Positions 1-9,074 of a stretch of DNA of 64,000 nucleotides are shown here, one piece after another. The stretch lies in the NCBI RefSeq assembly GCF_000739375.1, contig NZ_CP006704.1, forward strand, positions 3,410,001 to 3,474,000, read 5' to 3'. A model generated the notes under the pieces. That model worked only from the letters and a program-made list of their open reading frames with translations. It ran no database searches and was not told where the DNA came from. The stretch's first letter is position 1. Each line of letters starts with the position of its first letter. Made by a program: the position numbers and the translations under genes. The stretch is from Comamonas testosteroni TK102. Lineage in GTDB: Bacteria > Pseudomonadota > Gammaproteobacteria > Burkholderiales > Burkholderiaceae_C.

Positions 1-161
1 GCCGAAGCGCCCGTGTACTGGGCGCCGATGGTCACCCTGGGCGGAGCGATCTCGGGGTACTGCTCCAGCGGCAGCAGCTTGATCGACAAAGCCCCTGCCA
101 GCATGATGATGATGGCGATGACCCACGCAAAGATGGGCCGGTTGATGAAGAACTGAGCCAT
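1..161 (-). CDS. RND efflux inner-membrane permease, N-terminal fragment
   Basis: Only the first 53 residues are inside the window; the gene continues past base 1. The start [17 protein letters not shown] is the typical opening of AcrB/MexB-type permeases: a short cytoplasmic helix, then TM1, then a conserved [10 protein letters not shown] segment entering the periplasmic porter domain. It begins 18 bases after the stop of the adaptor gene on the same strand, the usual adaptor-permease order. By family it would be a proton-driven trimeric pump expelling drugs or solvents through an outer-membrane channel. Substrate cannot be told from this fragment. Confidence 0.9.
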   Translation of the reverse strand, partial: MAQFFINRPIFAWVIAIIIMLAGALSIKLLPLEQYPEIAPPRVTIGAQYTGAS

Positions 162-179
162 GTGTGTCGCCTGCCTTGC

Positions 180-1478
180 TTACTTCTTGGCAGGCGCATC
201 GGCAGCGGCCTGGACGGGCGGCTCGCCACGCTGGCTCTTGCGCTCGGCCTTGGCCTTCAGATCCACTTCCACGGTCTGGACCTTGTCGCCGGGCTTGATG
301 CGCTGAAAGCCATCCACCATCACACGCTCGCCGGCTTTCAGGCCCGTCTTGAGCAGCCAGAAAGCACCCACGGCGCGATCGAGTTCCACATCGCGCTTTT
401 CAACCACATCGCCGTCCTTGACGACCATGACATTGGCGCGTCCGGTCAGATCGCGGGTCACCGACTGCTGCGGCACCAGCAAGGCATCGGGTGCCAGGGC
501 CGTCGGCAGCAGGGCCTTCACATACATGCCGGGCATGAGCATGCCGTCGGGATTGGGCACCTCGGCGCGCAAGGTCAGCGTGCCGGTCGTGTCGTTGACG
601 ATCACGCCGGCAAAGGCCAGCTTGCCCTGATGCGGGTAGTCGCTGCCGTCGTCAAGCTGGATGCGCACGGGAATCTTGTTGCCTTCCACCTTCTGGTAGC
701 GGCCGGACTCCAGATCTCGCTTGAGCTGCATCAGGTCGGAGCTGGACTGGGTGAAGTCCACATACATCGGGTCCAACTGCACGATGGTGGTGAGCGCCGT
801 GGCCTGGCTGGCCGTGACCAGCGCGCCGGGCGTGACGGCAGACAAAGCGATGCGTCCGCCGATCGGCGCCTCGATACGGCTGTACTTGAGATTGATGCGC
901 GCGGTTTCCAGGTTCGCCTTGGCCACCGCCACGTCGGAAGCGGACTGGGCGGCCGCCGCCTGGCTTTCGTCAAAGGCCTGCTTGCTGATGGCGTCGATCT
1001 TGACCAGCTCGGCATTGCGCCGCGCCGTGGCCGCCAGCGTGCGCTGGCTGGCTTCGGCCTTGGCCACGGCTGCCGCCGCACTGGCCTCGGCAGCCTTCAG
1101 CGATGCGGCATCGATCTGGTAGAGCTGCTGGCCCTGCTTGACCTGAGCGCCTTCGGTGAACAGGCGCTGCTGGATGATGCCCGAGACCTGGGGACGCACT
1201 TCGACCGTCATGAAAGCCCGAGTACGCCCTGGCAGACTGGCATCCAGCTGCTGGCTTTGGGACTGCAAGGTGACCACTCCGACCTTGGGCTCGGACTTGG
1301 CCGGGCCTTTTTGCTCCGCCTCGGGCTTGGAGCAACCCGCCAGCGCCGCAGCGATCAGCATGGCGCCCACAGCCAGCGTCCAGCGCTGCTGGCGATGCCG
1401 CTGCCGGCCTGCACCGGGCAGGCAAGAAAAATGCGCCTCTCGGCGCGGTCTCGGCGAAGCGGACTGGTCAATCTTCAT
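180..1478 (-). CDS. RND efflux periplasmic adaptor lipoprotein (AcrA/MexA family)
   Basis: A 432-residue membrane fusion protein. It has an N-terminal lipoprotein signal with lipobox LAGC, so it should be lipid-anchored in the inner membrane facing the periplasm. The segment VRPQVSGIIQQRLFTEGAQV is the biotinyl-lipoyl-like domain, followed by a coiled-coil hairpin rich in Ala, Lys and Glu, then the second lipoyl half (SRIEAPIGGRI) and beta-barrel domains. It bridges the permease encoded just downstream to an outer-membrane channel, which is not in the window. Start taken at MKIDQ; an upstream in-frame start (1514) would add 12 unlikely residues. No dedicated regulator is visible next to it. 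Confidence 0.9.
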   Translation of the reverse strand: MKIDQSASPRPRREAHFSCLPGAGRQRHRQQRWTLAVGAMLIAAALAGCSKPEAEQKGPAKSEPKVGVVTLQSQSQQLDASLPGRTRAFMTVEVRPQVSGIIQQRLFTEGAQVKQGQQLYQIDAASLKAAEASAAAAVAKAEASQRTLAATARRNAELVKIDAISKQAFDESQAAAAQSASDVAVAKANLETARINLKYSRIEAPIGGRIALSAVTPGALVTASQATALTTIVQLDPMYVDFTQSSSDLMQLKRDLESGRYQKVEGNKIPVRIQLDDGSDYPHQGKLAFAGVIVNDTTGTLTLRAEVPNPDGMLMPGMYVKALLPTALAPDALLVPQQSVTRDLTGRANVMVVKDGDVVEKRDVELDRAVGAFWLLKTGLKAGERVMVDGFQRIKPGDKVQTVEVDLKAKAERKSQRGEPPVQAAADAPAKK

Positions 1479-1510
1479 ACGTGGAACGGTCTGAACTAAG
1501 GAACTTGTCA

Positions 1511-1530
1511 ACATTGTGCGCCGACAATAT
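1511..1530. promoter_or_regulatory. Inverted repeat upstream of the RND adaptor gene, possible operator
   Basis: ATTGT (1513-1517) and ACAAT (1524-1528) form a short palindrome around GCGCCG, beside an AT-rich stretch suited to a promoter and 33 bases before the adaptor start. TetR-type repressors of RND pumps often bind such sites. No regulator gene is adjacent, so this is inference. The rest of the gap between the adaptor and the MFS gene stop (1531-1767) shows no convincing gene. Confidence 0.3.
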
Positions 1531-1767
1531 TAATAAAATGTAAAGCTGCCAAGAGCGCAATGGCATGCCGGCAATCACCCGCCTACCATTCTTCTGCCAC
1601 ACAGGCACACAAGACATGCTGCGCCATCGACTTGGCGGCATCACTTTAGAAAGCCTTGGCAGCAAGGCTCCACCTCATAACGGACTAGAGCCGGCCCCCG
1701 CCGCACTGCGCAATCGATGGTCGGCTGTGCCATCAATATCAGCACGGCAGCCGCTCTTGCTGCCAAA

Positions 1768-3195
1768 TCAATGCTGCGACTTGCCCGGGCGTACCCGCAA
1801 CATGCTGAAAACCCCGGCCAATGCCGCAAAGCCGCCGGCCACTGCCAGCGCCAGCAGTTCAGCATTGCCACCATGCCCGCCCGAGATGGCAAAGATGGTG
1901 GCCAGCACCACGGCACCCAGCGTCTGCCCTGTCATGCGGGCCGAACTCAGCATGCCGCCTGCCGCGCCGCTGCGCGACATGGGGGCCGAAGTGACGATGG
2001 TGTGATTGTTGGGTGACTGGTAGAGCGCAAAGCCGCTGCCCGCCAGCAGCATGCGCCAGACCATATCCCAGTGCGCGACGTCGATGGGCATGGCCGCCAG
2101 CAGCCACAGTCCGCAGGCAAACATGGCCATGCCGATACCGCCCAGCAGCCCGTCGGGATACTTGCCAATCAGACGCCCGGCTACCGGGGCCGTGAGCATG
2201 GTGGCCAGCGGCCAGGCCGTGATCAGCATGCCGGCCTCCATGGGAGACAGGCCGCGAGCCTCCAGCAGCAGGAATGGCAGGGCCAGATAGGACAGCATCT
2301 GCGCGCAGAAGGCCGAGACCGAGCCGCACATCGACAAACGGAACACGGGAATGCGCATCAGATCGACCGGAAACAACGGAGCTGTCCTGTGCCACTGACG
2401 GCGCAGATACACATAGCCGACCACCAGCCCGGCGCCCAGCAGCCACCAGCCCGAAGGCATCAGGGAGCTGCCCGCAGCGCCCTGCCCCATGCGCACGCCC
2501 AGTTGCTCACCGCCCAGGAAAAGCAGGGTGAACATCAGAATATTGAGCAATACGTCAAGCGCCGCGATCGGCTCGCCATCCTTGCGCACCACGGGGTTGG
2601 CCGGCAGCGCCTTGCGTCCCATCCACAAGGTGATCAGGCCCAGCGGCACATTGATGGCAAACAGCCAGGGCCAGTTGGCGACCGACAGGATGGCCGCGGC
2701 CACCGAAGGCCCGGCCATGGACGAGGTCGCCACCACCAGCGAATTGATGGCCATGCCGCGTCCCAGCATGGCGCGCGGATAGGTCAATCGCACCAGCGCT
2801 GCATTCACGCTCATGATGCCGGCCGCACCCATGCCTTGAAACACACGCGCCGCAATCAGAGTGGCCAGCGAGCTGGCCAGCGTGGCCGCCACCGAGGCAA
2901 TGACAAACACCGTCATGCCCAGCAGATAGATGCGCCGGTAACCCAGGCGCTCACCCAGTGCCGCCAGCGGCAGCAGCAGCACCAGACCGGCAAGCTGATA
3001 GGCGTTGACCACCCACAGCGTCAGCGCCGAACTCGCCTGCAGCTCGCGCGCAATGGCGGGCAAGGCCAAATTGACGATGCTGCTGTCCAGCACCGACAGC
3101 GTCAGTCCCAGAATGATGACCAGCATGGCGCGGCCGCGTGCGCCATCGGGCAGGCCGTCGTAGGCGGCAGGAGTCTGGGCAGCGCTCTCAGTCAT
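1768..3195 (-). CDS. MFS transporter, DHA2 (EmrB/QacA) family
   Basis: A 475-residue, roughly 14-helix integral membrane protein. The signature LSVLDSSIVNLALPAI in TM1 is motif D1 of 14-TMS drug:proton antiporters; G-ERLGYRRIYLLG is motif A between TM2 and TM3, and SMAGPSVAAAIL matches the antiporter motif C. These indicate proton-coupled export of amphipathic drugs. The start codon at 3195 lies inside the end of the upstream Bcr/CflA-like gene (8-base overlap), so the two are probably translationally coupled. An in-frame start at 3213 is possible but would lengthen the overlap. Substrate unknown. Confidence 0.88.
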   Translation of the reverse strand: MTESAAQTPAAYDGLPDGARGRAMLVIILGLTLSVLDSSIVNLALPAIARELQASSALTLWVVNAYQLAGLVLLLPLAALGERLGYRRIYLLGMTVFVIASVAATLASSLATLIAARVFQGMGAAGIMSVNAALVRLTYPRAMLGRGMAINSLVVATSSMAGPSVAAAILSVANWPWLFAINVPLGLITLWMGRKALPANPVVRKDGEPIAALDVLLNILMFTLLFLGGEQLGVRMGQGAAGSSLMPSGWWLLGAGLVVGYVYLRRQWHRTAPLFPVDLMRIPVFRLSMCGSVSAFCAQMLSYLALPFLLLEARGLSPMEAGMLITAWPLATMLTAPVAGRLIGKYPDGLLGGIGMAMFACGLWLLAAMPIDVAHWDMVWRMLLAGSGFALYQSPNNHTIVTSAPMSRSGAAGGMLSSARMTGQTLGAVVLATIFAISGGHGGNAELLALAVAGGFAALAGVFSMLRVRPGKSQH

Positions 3196-4387
3196 GGGCA
3201 ACTCGGTGTACACGGCCCAGCGTGATCCAGGTCAGCGCCACGCCCACCAGGGCTCCGGTCGCCATACCCACCACCATGGGCAGGGGCTTGCCGTTGGAAA
3301 AATGCCCCACGATCTGCATGGCCGCCGCGCCGCTCAGCATCTGCAGCGTGCCCAGCAAGGCCGAGGCGGTTCCGGCAATCTCGCCGTGCTCCTCCAGGGC
3401 CAGCACCGAGGTCGTGGGAATCACCAGACCCATGAAGGCACTGGCGATGAAGTACAGCACGATCAGCACCGTCAGCTGCTCGCCGCCCAGCAGGTAATAG
3501 ACCAGCAATGCAGCCATGGTCACGCCCGAGGCAGAAGCTGCGGCCTTGACCACATTGACCAGGCCAAAGCGCTGACCCAGCCGCCCCGTCAGTTGCGCCG
3601 CACCGATGAAGGCGATGGAGTTGAGTGCGAACGCCATGCTGTACTGAGTGGACGAGAGGCCGTAGTAGTTGATCAGCACAAACGGCGAGCCCGCCAGGTA
3701 GACAAAAAAGCCCGCCATGGCGCAGCCGCCGATGAACACCAGGCCCAGGTAATGCCAGTCACGCAACAGGCTCAGATAGGCCTTGAGTGCGCCGCCCAGG
3801 CTGCTGTCCAGCCGCGCCTCGGCGCTGCGGGTTTCCTCCACGCCGCGCCAGGTGGCGATCAAGCCCAGCATGGCTGCGGCGGCCACGACCCAGAACACGG
3901 CACGCCAGCCGGCCAGGGCAATCACGCCGCTGCCGGCCAGAGGCGCCAGAATCGGCGAGACGCTGAAGACCAGCATCAGCAGCGACATCATGCGTGCGGC
4001 CGCGTGGCCCGTATGCAGGTCGCGCACCACGGCACGCGGCACGGCCATGCAGGCTGCAGCGCCCAGACCCTGCACAAAGCGGAACCCCACCAGGGTCTCG
4101 ATATTGGGCGCCAGCGCACATCCCACGCTGGCGGCGGCAAACACCGACAGGCCAAAATACAGCGGCGGCTTGCGGCCCAGCATGTCGGAGACCGGGCCGT
4201 AGAGCAGCTGGCCCACACCGATGGAGAGAAAGAACGCGGTCAGGCTGGCTTGCACGGCACCGACCTGGGCATCCAGGCTGGCGCCGATCTGTGGCAAGGC
4301 CGGCAGATACATATCGATGGCGAAAGGCCCTATGGCCGACAACAGGCCGAGAATCAGAACCAGGCGCAGGGAAACAGAAGCTTGCAT
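3188..4387 (-). CDS. MFS multidrug transporter, Bcr/CflA (DHA1) family
   Basis: A 399-residue protein with about 12 predicted helices. The N-terminal GPFAIDMYLPALPQIGASL and GQLLYGPVSDMLGRKPPLYFG segments are the hallmark TM1 and motif A of the Bcr/CflA family, which exports bicyclomycin, sulfonamides or chloramphenicol in relatives. Start chosen at MQASVSL, directly before TM1; the reading frame extends 20 codons further but that part is not family-like. Stop overlaps the start of the DHA2 exporter. Two dissimilar exporters in one transcript plus an RND pair make this a small efflux island. Confidence 0.88.
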   Translation of the reverse strand: MQASVSLRLVLILGLLSAIGPFAIDMYLPALPQIGASLDAQVGAVQASLTAFFLSIGVGQLLYGPVSDMLGRKPPLYFGLSVFAAASVGCALAPNIETLVGFRFVQGLGAAACMAVPRAVVRDLHTGHAAARMMSLLMLVFSVSPILAPLAGSGVIALAGWRAVFWVVAAAAMLGLIATWRGVEETRSAEARLDSSLGGALKAYLSLLRDWHYLGLVFIGGCAMAGFFVYLAGSPFVLINYYGLSSTQYSMAFALNSIAFIGAAQLTGRLGQRFGLVNVVKAAASASGVTMAALLVYYLLGGEQLTVLIVLYFIASAFMGLVIPTTSVLALEEHGEIAGTASALLGTLQMLSGAAAMQIVGHFSNGKPLPMVVGMATGALVGVALTWITLGRVHRVAHD

Positions 4388-4583
4388 AGGGGTGTGATTG
4401 TCGTGGTAACTTGATTTATGTGCTGAGCAGGCGCTGGTTTCCTGCATGACGGTGCAGGCTCACGCCGGCCAGCCTCCCCCTCTACCTAAGCCGTCAATTA
4501 CGAGGCTTTAGGCCCGGTCATCCAGGCCATGACTGCATGGACAGCCAGCACAATGGGCTCAACTACCCTTCCCTGCTATTGCC

Positions 4584-5198
4584 GTGATTGCTGCAAGTTT
4601 CTACCCACGTCTGCCCTTTTTACTGCTGACTGCGCTATGTCTGACGTCTCCGCCGGCCAGCGCGCAGCCCGCCGCAGCGGCCCCGGCTTTTCTGCCCTCA
4701 CCGGATGGGAACATGGTGATAGACACGCGCGCCAAGCTGGCATGGCCCCGCTGCGCCGAGGGCATGAGCTGGAATGGCAAGACCTGCAGCGGCCAGGCCG
4801 AGGTCTTCAGCTACAAGCAGGCCATGACCCATGCCGCAGAACGCAACAAGGCCGAAAACCTGCGTTGGCGCCTGCCGCGCGTCAACGAACTCAAGCGCCT
4901 GCTCGACCGCAGCAGCAAGCCCCAGGGCCTGAACCCGGAACTTTTTCCCAATGCGCCGCGCGACTGGCACTGGACGGGCACGGCCGCCGTGAATGCCCAG
5001 CGCCTGAACACCTACAACTACGCCCAGGTGGACAAATCCAGCAGCATCTCCGGCCTCTCGGCCCAGCAGGCCTGGGCGGTCAACACCGAGACGCTGCAGG
5101 CCGTGCCTGATATGGGCAAGGGCAATGGCTTGCTGCTGCGCCTGGTGCGTCCGGCCACCGAGGCCGAGCTCGGCCCCCAGACTTCGTCCGCGCCATGA
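4584..5198 (+). CDS. Exported Lcl/DUF1566 domain protein
   Basis: A 204-residue protein with GTG start. Residues 1-28 form a Sec signal peptide ending near ASA-QP. The mature part has the DUF1566 (Lcl C-terminal) pattern: a D-T-AKLAWPRCAEGMSWNG opening, YKQAMTHAAERN, then WRLPRVNELKRLLD, followed by a WTGTAAVN stretch. The fold is a C-type-lectin-like domain found in secreted and surface proteins; a ligand is not known here. Two Cys (CAEG, CSGQ) may form a disulfide. It stands alone and ends in a strong terminator. Confidence 0.8.
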   Translation: MIAASFYPRLPFLLLTALCLTSPPASAQPAAAAPAFLPSPDGNMVIDTRAKLAWPRCAEGMSWNGKTCSGQAEVFSYKQAMTHAAERNKAENLRWRLPRVNELKRLLDRSSKPQGLNPELFPNAPRDWHWTGTAAVNAQRLNTYNYAQVDKSSSISGLSAQQAWAVNTETLQAVPDMGKGNGLLLRLVRPATEAELGPQTSSAP

Positions 5199-5230
5199 AA
5201 AAAGCCTTGCCGCTGCGGCAAGGCTTTTTC
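5198..5230. terminator. Bidirectional intrinsic terminator
   Basis: Stem AAGCCTTGCCGC / GCGGCAAGGCTT with runs of A before and T after. It sits between the stop of the DUF1566 gene and the stop of the convergent SDR gene, so it can end both transcripts. Confidence 0.85.
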
Positions 5231-5243
5231 AGCTCCCTCATGT

Positions 5244-6149
5244 TCAGCCTGCGCGCAGCGCCGCCTTGAGGCTCTCGCCCAGTTCGGGCTTGTGCGCGAA
5301 CGGATCCGTCGGGTTGCGGCCCTGCACCACATCCTCCAGACGCACCTGCACCGAGCCCAGAGCCTGCGGGTGGCTGTAGATATAGAACTGGCCCGACGCA
5401 ATGGCATCGAACACCTTCTGCGCCACCTCGGTCGCCGTGACCTTGCCCGAGCCCACGGCCTTGTCGGTCATGGCCTGACCTATCTTCTGGCTGGCCGTCA
5501 AAGGCTGCGCCTCCAGGCCCTGGGGACGGTTGCGCTCGCTGTGACCTATGCCCGTGGGCACGAAGAAGGGGCAGAGCAGACTGGCGCTGACCTGGTCCGA
5601 GACCAGGGCCAGGTCCTGGTACAGCGTCTCGGTCAGCGACACCACCGCGTGCTTGCTGACGTTGTAGATACCCATGTTCGGCGGCGCCAGCAGACCGGCC
5701 ATGCTGGCGGTGTTGACGATATGGCCTTCGAAGGCGGGATCGGCCTTGGCGGCCTCCAGCATCATGGGCGTGAACAGGCGCACGCCATGGATCACGCCCC
5801 AGACATTGACGCCCAGCACCCACTGCCAGTCGGCCACCGTGTTTTCCCAGACCAGGCCGCCGGCACCGACGCCCGCGTTGTTGAAGACGAAGTGCGGCGC
5901 ACCAAAGGTTTCCTTGACTTCGGCAGCCAGTCGTTCCATCTGCGCCGCATCCGACACATCGACCCTGCGCGCCAGCACCTTGGCACCGGCAGCCTTGAGC
6001 TCGGCCTCGGCCTTGTCCAGCGCCTCCTGCTGCACATCGACCAGCACCAGATTCATGCCTCTGGCAGCTCCCATGCGCGCGCACTCCAGCCCGAAGCCAG
6101 AGCCCGCACCCGTCAGAACCGCCGTCTTTCCCACGAAATTCGTGATCAT
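5244..6149 (-). CDS. Short-chain dehydrogenase/reductase (SDR)
   Basis: A 301-residue classical SDR. It has the cofactor loop TGAGSGFG (residues 13-20), DVSDAAQ for the adenine pocket, NNAGVGAGG, and the catalytic YNVSKHA (Y-xxx-K). A Ser of the triad lies in NTASMAGL. NAD(P)-dependent oxidation or reduction of an alcohol or ketone is expected; the substrate is not predictable. Start at MITNFVGK fits a GGAGAC ribosome site; upstream in-frame codons extend to 6224 but are non-homologous. It heads a minus-strand group that includes an MDR reductase, a thioesterase and a second SDR. Confidence 0.85.
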   Translation of the reverse strand: MITNFVGKTAVLTGAGSGFGLECARMGAARGMNLVLVDVQQEALDKAEAELKAAGAKVLARRVDVSDAAQMERLAAEVKETFGAPHFVFNNAGVGAGGLVWENTVADWQWVLGVNVWGVIHGVRLFTPMMLEAAKADPAFEGHIVNTASMAGLLAPPNMGIYNVSKHAVVSLTETLYQDLALVSDQVSASLLCPFFVPTGIGHSERNRPQGLEAQPLTASQKIGQAMTDKAVGSGKVTATEVAQKVFDAIASGQFYIYSHPQALGSVQVRLEDVVQGRNPTDPFAHKPELGESLKAALRAG

Positions 6150-6238
6150 TCTTGTCTCCGGATATTTTTCTACGAATACACCCACGATGCAGAAGATGGA
6201 CACTGCCCCAACGAGAAACATCAAGCAAGGGCCTATGC

Positions 6239-6378
6239 CGGCCGCGCCGCCCCTCAGCGAGGATGTTGTCCCCCTTCACTAGCGCGCAGCGCGTAAAGAA
6301 AGGGGGCGCCCGGCTAGGGGAAGGCGCGGGGCCGCCCAGGCAAAGCGCCTCAGGGGGTGATTTTTCAGCCTCAGGGGG
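6239..6378. repeat. Dispersed intergenic repeat, copy 1 (CCCCCTGAG family)
   Basis: On the minus strand this begins right after the MDR gene stop with CCCCCTGAGGC, appearing twice in tandem, then CGCTTTGCC and a C-rich tract, and ends with GTCC-type C runs and a GCGCAGCGCG hairpin. The same layout follows the fdx and iscA stops (copies at 44694 and 47675) and, more decayed, near 19850. It can fold into several GC hairpins and may act as a terminator or RNA-stability element. Confidence 0.65.
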
Positions 6379-7395
6379 TCAAATCAGTTTCACCAGCTGC
6401 TTGCCGAAGTTCTTGCCCTTGAGCAGTCCCAGAAACGCGCCGGGCGCCGAGGCCAGACCTTGAGAAATCGTCTCGCGCGGCTTGAGCTTGCCGGCGGCCA
6501 CCAGGCCGCCCAGCTCGGTCAGGGCCTCGCCCCAGACTTCCATGTGCTCGCTGACGATAAAGCCTTCGAGCTTGATGCGGTTGACCAGCAGCAGCGCCGG
6601 GTTGGCCAGTGGCAGGGGCTGGCCGTCATAGCCGGCAATCATTCCGCACAGGGCCACACGCGCAAAGGCATTGGTGCGCAGCAGCACGGCATCGAAGATA
6701 TAGCCGCCCACGTTCTCGAAATAGCCGTCGATGCCGTTGGGGCAGGCATCCTTCAAAGCCTTGGCCATGGTCTTGACATCGGGGTGCTCGCGGTAATCGA
6801 TGCAGGCATCAAAGCCCAGCTCATGCACGGCGTAACGGCATTTCTCGGCACCGCCCGCAATGCCCACCACGCGGCAGCCGCGCGCCTTGGCCAGCGCCAC
6901 AAAGGCGCTGCCCACGGCACCGGTCGCGGCACTGACGACCATGGTTTCACCGGCCTTTGGGTTGATGATCTTGACCAGGCCATACCAGGCCGTGACGCCC
7001 GGCATGCCCACGGCACCCAGATAGTAGGACAGCGGCACATGGGTGGTGTCGACCTTGCGCAGCGCGCCGGGCACGCTGGGGTCGAGCAGCGAGTACTCCT
7101 GCCAGCCGCCCATGCCGACCACCTTGTCGCCGGCCTTGAACTTGGGGTGGCGGCTCTCGACAATCTCGCCTACCGTGCCGCCCTGCATGACCTCGCCCAA
7201 CGGCTGGGGTTGGGCATAGCTCTTGGAGTCGTTCATGCGACCGCGCATGTAAGGGTCCAGGCTCAGATAGTGGTGGCGCACCAGCACCTGACCCTCGCCC
7301 ACCGCGGGCAGCGGCGACTGCACCAGCTTGAAATTGCTCTCCACCGCCTCGCCCTGCGGGCGGTTGTCCAGAAGGATCTGCTGATTGACCGTCAT
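6379..7395 (-). CDS. NADP-dependent MDR oxidoreductase (zinc-free, CurA/leukotriene B4 12-hydroxydehydrogenase type)
   Basis: A 338-residue medium-chain reductase. The N-terminal part has the family phrase LSLDPYMRGRMND, and the Rossmann part has SAATGAVGSAFVALAKARG and GGAEKCRYAV. No catalytic-zinc ligands are present, as in the CurA/YncB and PTGR1 group that reduces activated enones with NADPH. A GGAGAC ribosome site precedes the ATG. Nearby SDR, thioesterase and hydratase genes suggest a role in handling unsaturated or acyl compounds, but that is inference. Confidence 0.85.
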   Translation of the reverse strand: MTVNQQILLDNRPQGEAVESNFKLVQSPLPAVGEGQVLVRHHYLSLDPYMRGRMNDSKSYAQPQPLGEVMQGGTVGEIVESRHPKFKAGDKVVGMGGWQEYSLLDPSVPGALRKVDTTHVPLSYYLGAVGMPGVTAWYGLVKIINPKAGETMVVSAATGAVGSAFVALAKARGCRVVGIAGGAEKCRYAVHELGFDACIDYREHPDVKTMAKALKDACPNGIDGYFENVGGYIFDAVLLRTNAFARVALCGMIAGYDGQPLPLANPALLLVNRIKLEGFIVSEHMEVWGEALTELGGLVAAGKLKPRETISQGLASAPGAFLGLLKGKNFGKQLVKLI

Positions 7396-7530
7396 GTTTC
7401 GTCTCCTGTTTGAAACTCAATTTTCATAGCTGAAAGCGCTTGATATACCTCACACCTACAGCCAATAACATACAAAACAACCATATGAAAGGCGGTAGCT
7501 GCTCATAAAAACAGAGCAGCCGATCTGTAC

Positions 7531-7953
7531 TCAATCCGTGGGCAGGGCTTTCAGTCCGCCTTCGGCTGCAGGCCTGCGCTGCATGTACTTGAAAGTGCCT
7601 GTGGCCTGCACGCACAGGCGTCCTTGCGCGTCATAGATACGGCCTTCGGTGAAAGCCATGCTTCCGGTGCGATGCAGCAGCTTGCCCTGGCCTACCAGCG
7701 GTCCCTTGGCCGCCTGCATGAAGGAACTCTTCATCTCGATCGTGACAACCCCCTGCTCGAAGTCCACGCTGCGCGCGGCCACGGCCATGGTCACATCAAG
7801 CAAGGTCATCGATGCGCCGCCATGCGTGACGCCGAAGGAATTCAGGTGCTCGGGCCGCGGTGTGTAGCGCAGTTCGGATTCGCCGCTTTCCGCCTTGATC
7901 AGGACGAAACCAAGTTCATGCACAAAGGGAATTTCTGGACCAAATGACAACAC
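7531..7953 (-). CDS. PaaI-type hotdog thioesterase
   Basis: About 140 residues. The core HLNSFGVTHGGASMTLLDVTMA is the hotdog-fold active-site helix (G-x-x-HGG) of the PaaI/YdiI group, which hydrolyses acyl- or aryl-CoA thioesters in the cytosol. IEMKSSFMQAAKGPLVGQG is the typical second strand pair. Start placed at a GTG (7953) seven bases after an AAAGG ribosome site; the frame is open to an ATG at 8022 but those 23 residues are unlike the family. It lies between the MDR reductase and the second SDR on the same strand. Confidence 0.8.
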   Translation of the reverse strand: MLSFGPEIPFVHELGFVLIKAESGESELRYTPRPEHLNSFGVTHGGASMTLLDVTMAVAARSVDFEQGVVTIEMKSSFMQAAKGPLVGQGKLLHRTGSMAFTEGRIYDAQGRLCVQATGTFKYMQRRPAAEGGLKALPTD

Positions 7954-8074
7954 CGCAAAACCTTTCAGAAGAATGAAGCGCCGCGCACCGCGCTGCGACA
8001 GCCAAGTCGTGAATATAAACACGCCGGACCGGCCCGAACTCCGGCGCGTGACAAAAACACGGCCAGGCCGGTCT

Positions 8075-8866
8075 TCAGCCTCCGACCAGGGCGCTCACCC
8101 CGCCATCCACCGCCATCCACTGGCCGGTGATGTGCTTGCCAGCATCGCTGGCATAGAGCAGCGTCAGTCCCTTGAGATCCTCGTCGTCACCCAGGCGGCG
8201 CAGCGGGGCATGGGAACGCATTTCGTCCTCACCCAGCGTCTCGATCAGCACGGCCGCCATCTTGGTCTTGAAAAAGCCCGGGCAGATGGCGTTGACCGTG
8301 ATGCCGTGCTCGCCCCACTCGCCAGCCAGCGCGCGCGTGAAATTGATGACCGCGCCCTTGGAGGTGTTGTAGGCAATGGTCTTCATGCCCGTGGGATTGC
8401 CGCCCAGGCCGGCGATTGATGCCAGATTGATGATGCGACCGCTCTTGCGCTCCAGCATGGACAGGCGGGCGATCTGCTGGCTCAGCAGAAAATAGCCGCG
8501 CACATTCAGGTTCATCACCTTGTCCCAGGCCGCCGTCGGGTGGTCCTCAGCCGGGGCGCCCCAGCTGGCTCCGGCGTTGTTGATCAGGATGTCCACATGG
8601 CCGAGGCGCTGCACGGCCTCCTTGGCCAGGCGCGTGATATCGGCCTCGTCCGAGCAGTCGGCGGCAACCCAGTCGGCCTCTATGCCTGCGGCCTGGAGTT
8701 CGGCTGCGGCCTCTTCCAGATCCTTGGCCTTGCGCGAGCTCAGCAGAATCTTCGCGCCGGCCTCGCCCAGCGCATGCGCCATCTGCAGACCCAGGCCACG
8801 CGAGCCACCGGTCACCAGGGCCGTCTTGCCCGAGAGATCGAAAAGTTGCTGCACCGTACGTGTCAT
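8075..8866 (-). CDS. Short-chain dehydrogenase/reductase (SDR, FabG-like)
   Basis: A 263-residue classical SDR: TGGSRGLGLQMAHAL cofactor site, INNAGASWG, catalytic Ser in LASIAGLGG, YNTSKGA for Tyr and Lys, and VNAICPGFFKT; the C-terminus ITGQWMAVDGGVSAL is typical of tetrameric FabG-like enzymes. Likely NADP(H)-dependent, oxidising or reducing a 3-hydroxyacyl or similar substrate. Start at 8866 fits the GGAGAC spacing better than the ATG two codons upstream (8872). Confidence 0.85.
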   Translation of the reverse strand: MTRTVQQLFDLSGKTALVTGGSRGLGLQMAHALGEAGAKILLSSRKAKDLEEAAAELQAAGIEADWVAADCSDEADITRLAKEAVQRLGHVDILINNAGASWGAPAEDHPTAAWDKVMNLNVRGYFLLSQQIARLSMLERKSGRIINLASIAGLGGNPTGMKTIAYNTSKGAVINFTRALAGEWGEHGITVNAICPGFFKTKMAAVLIETLGEDEMRSHAPLRRLGDDEDLKGLTLLYASDAGKHITGQWMAVDGGVSALVGG

Positions 8867-9074
8867 TCTCATGTCTCCTGTTTGTTTTCAAGGTTCAAAC
8901 CGGGCGCGCAGTGCCTTGCAAGGCCTGCCCGTCAAAAGCTGCCTGGATTGTGCGGGCGCCCCAGGTCCGGTGTTGTCACCTGCGTGTCGGCGCTGTCCCG
9001 CAGGTGGCAGAGCCCGCGCTGGCGCTGCCTGCAGGGTCTGCCGGCAGCAGCCCGGCAAATCGCATTCAGCGCCT

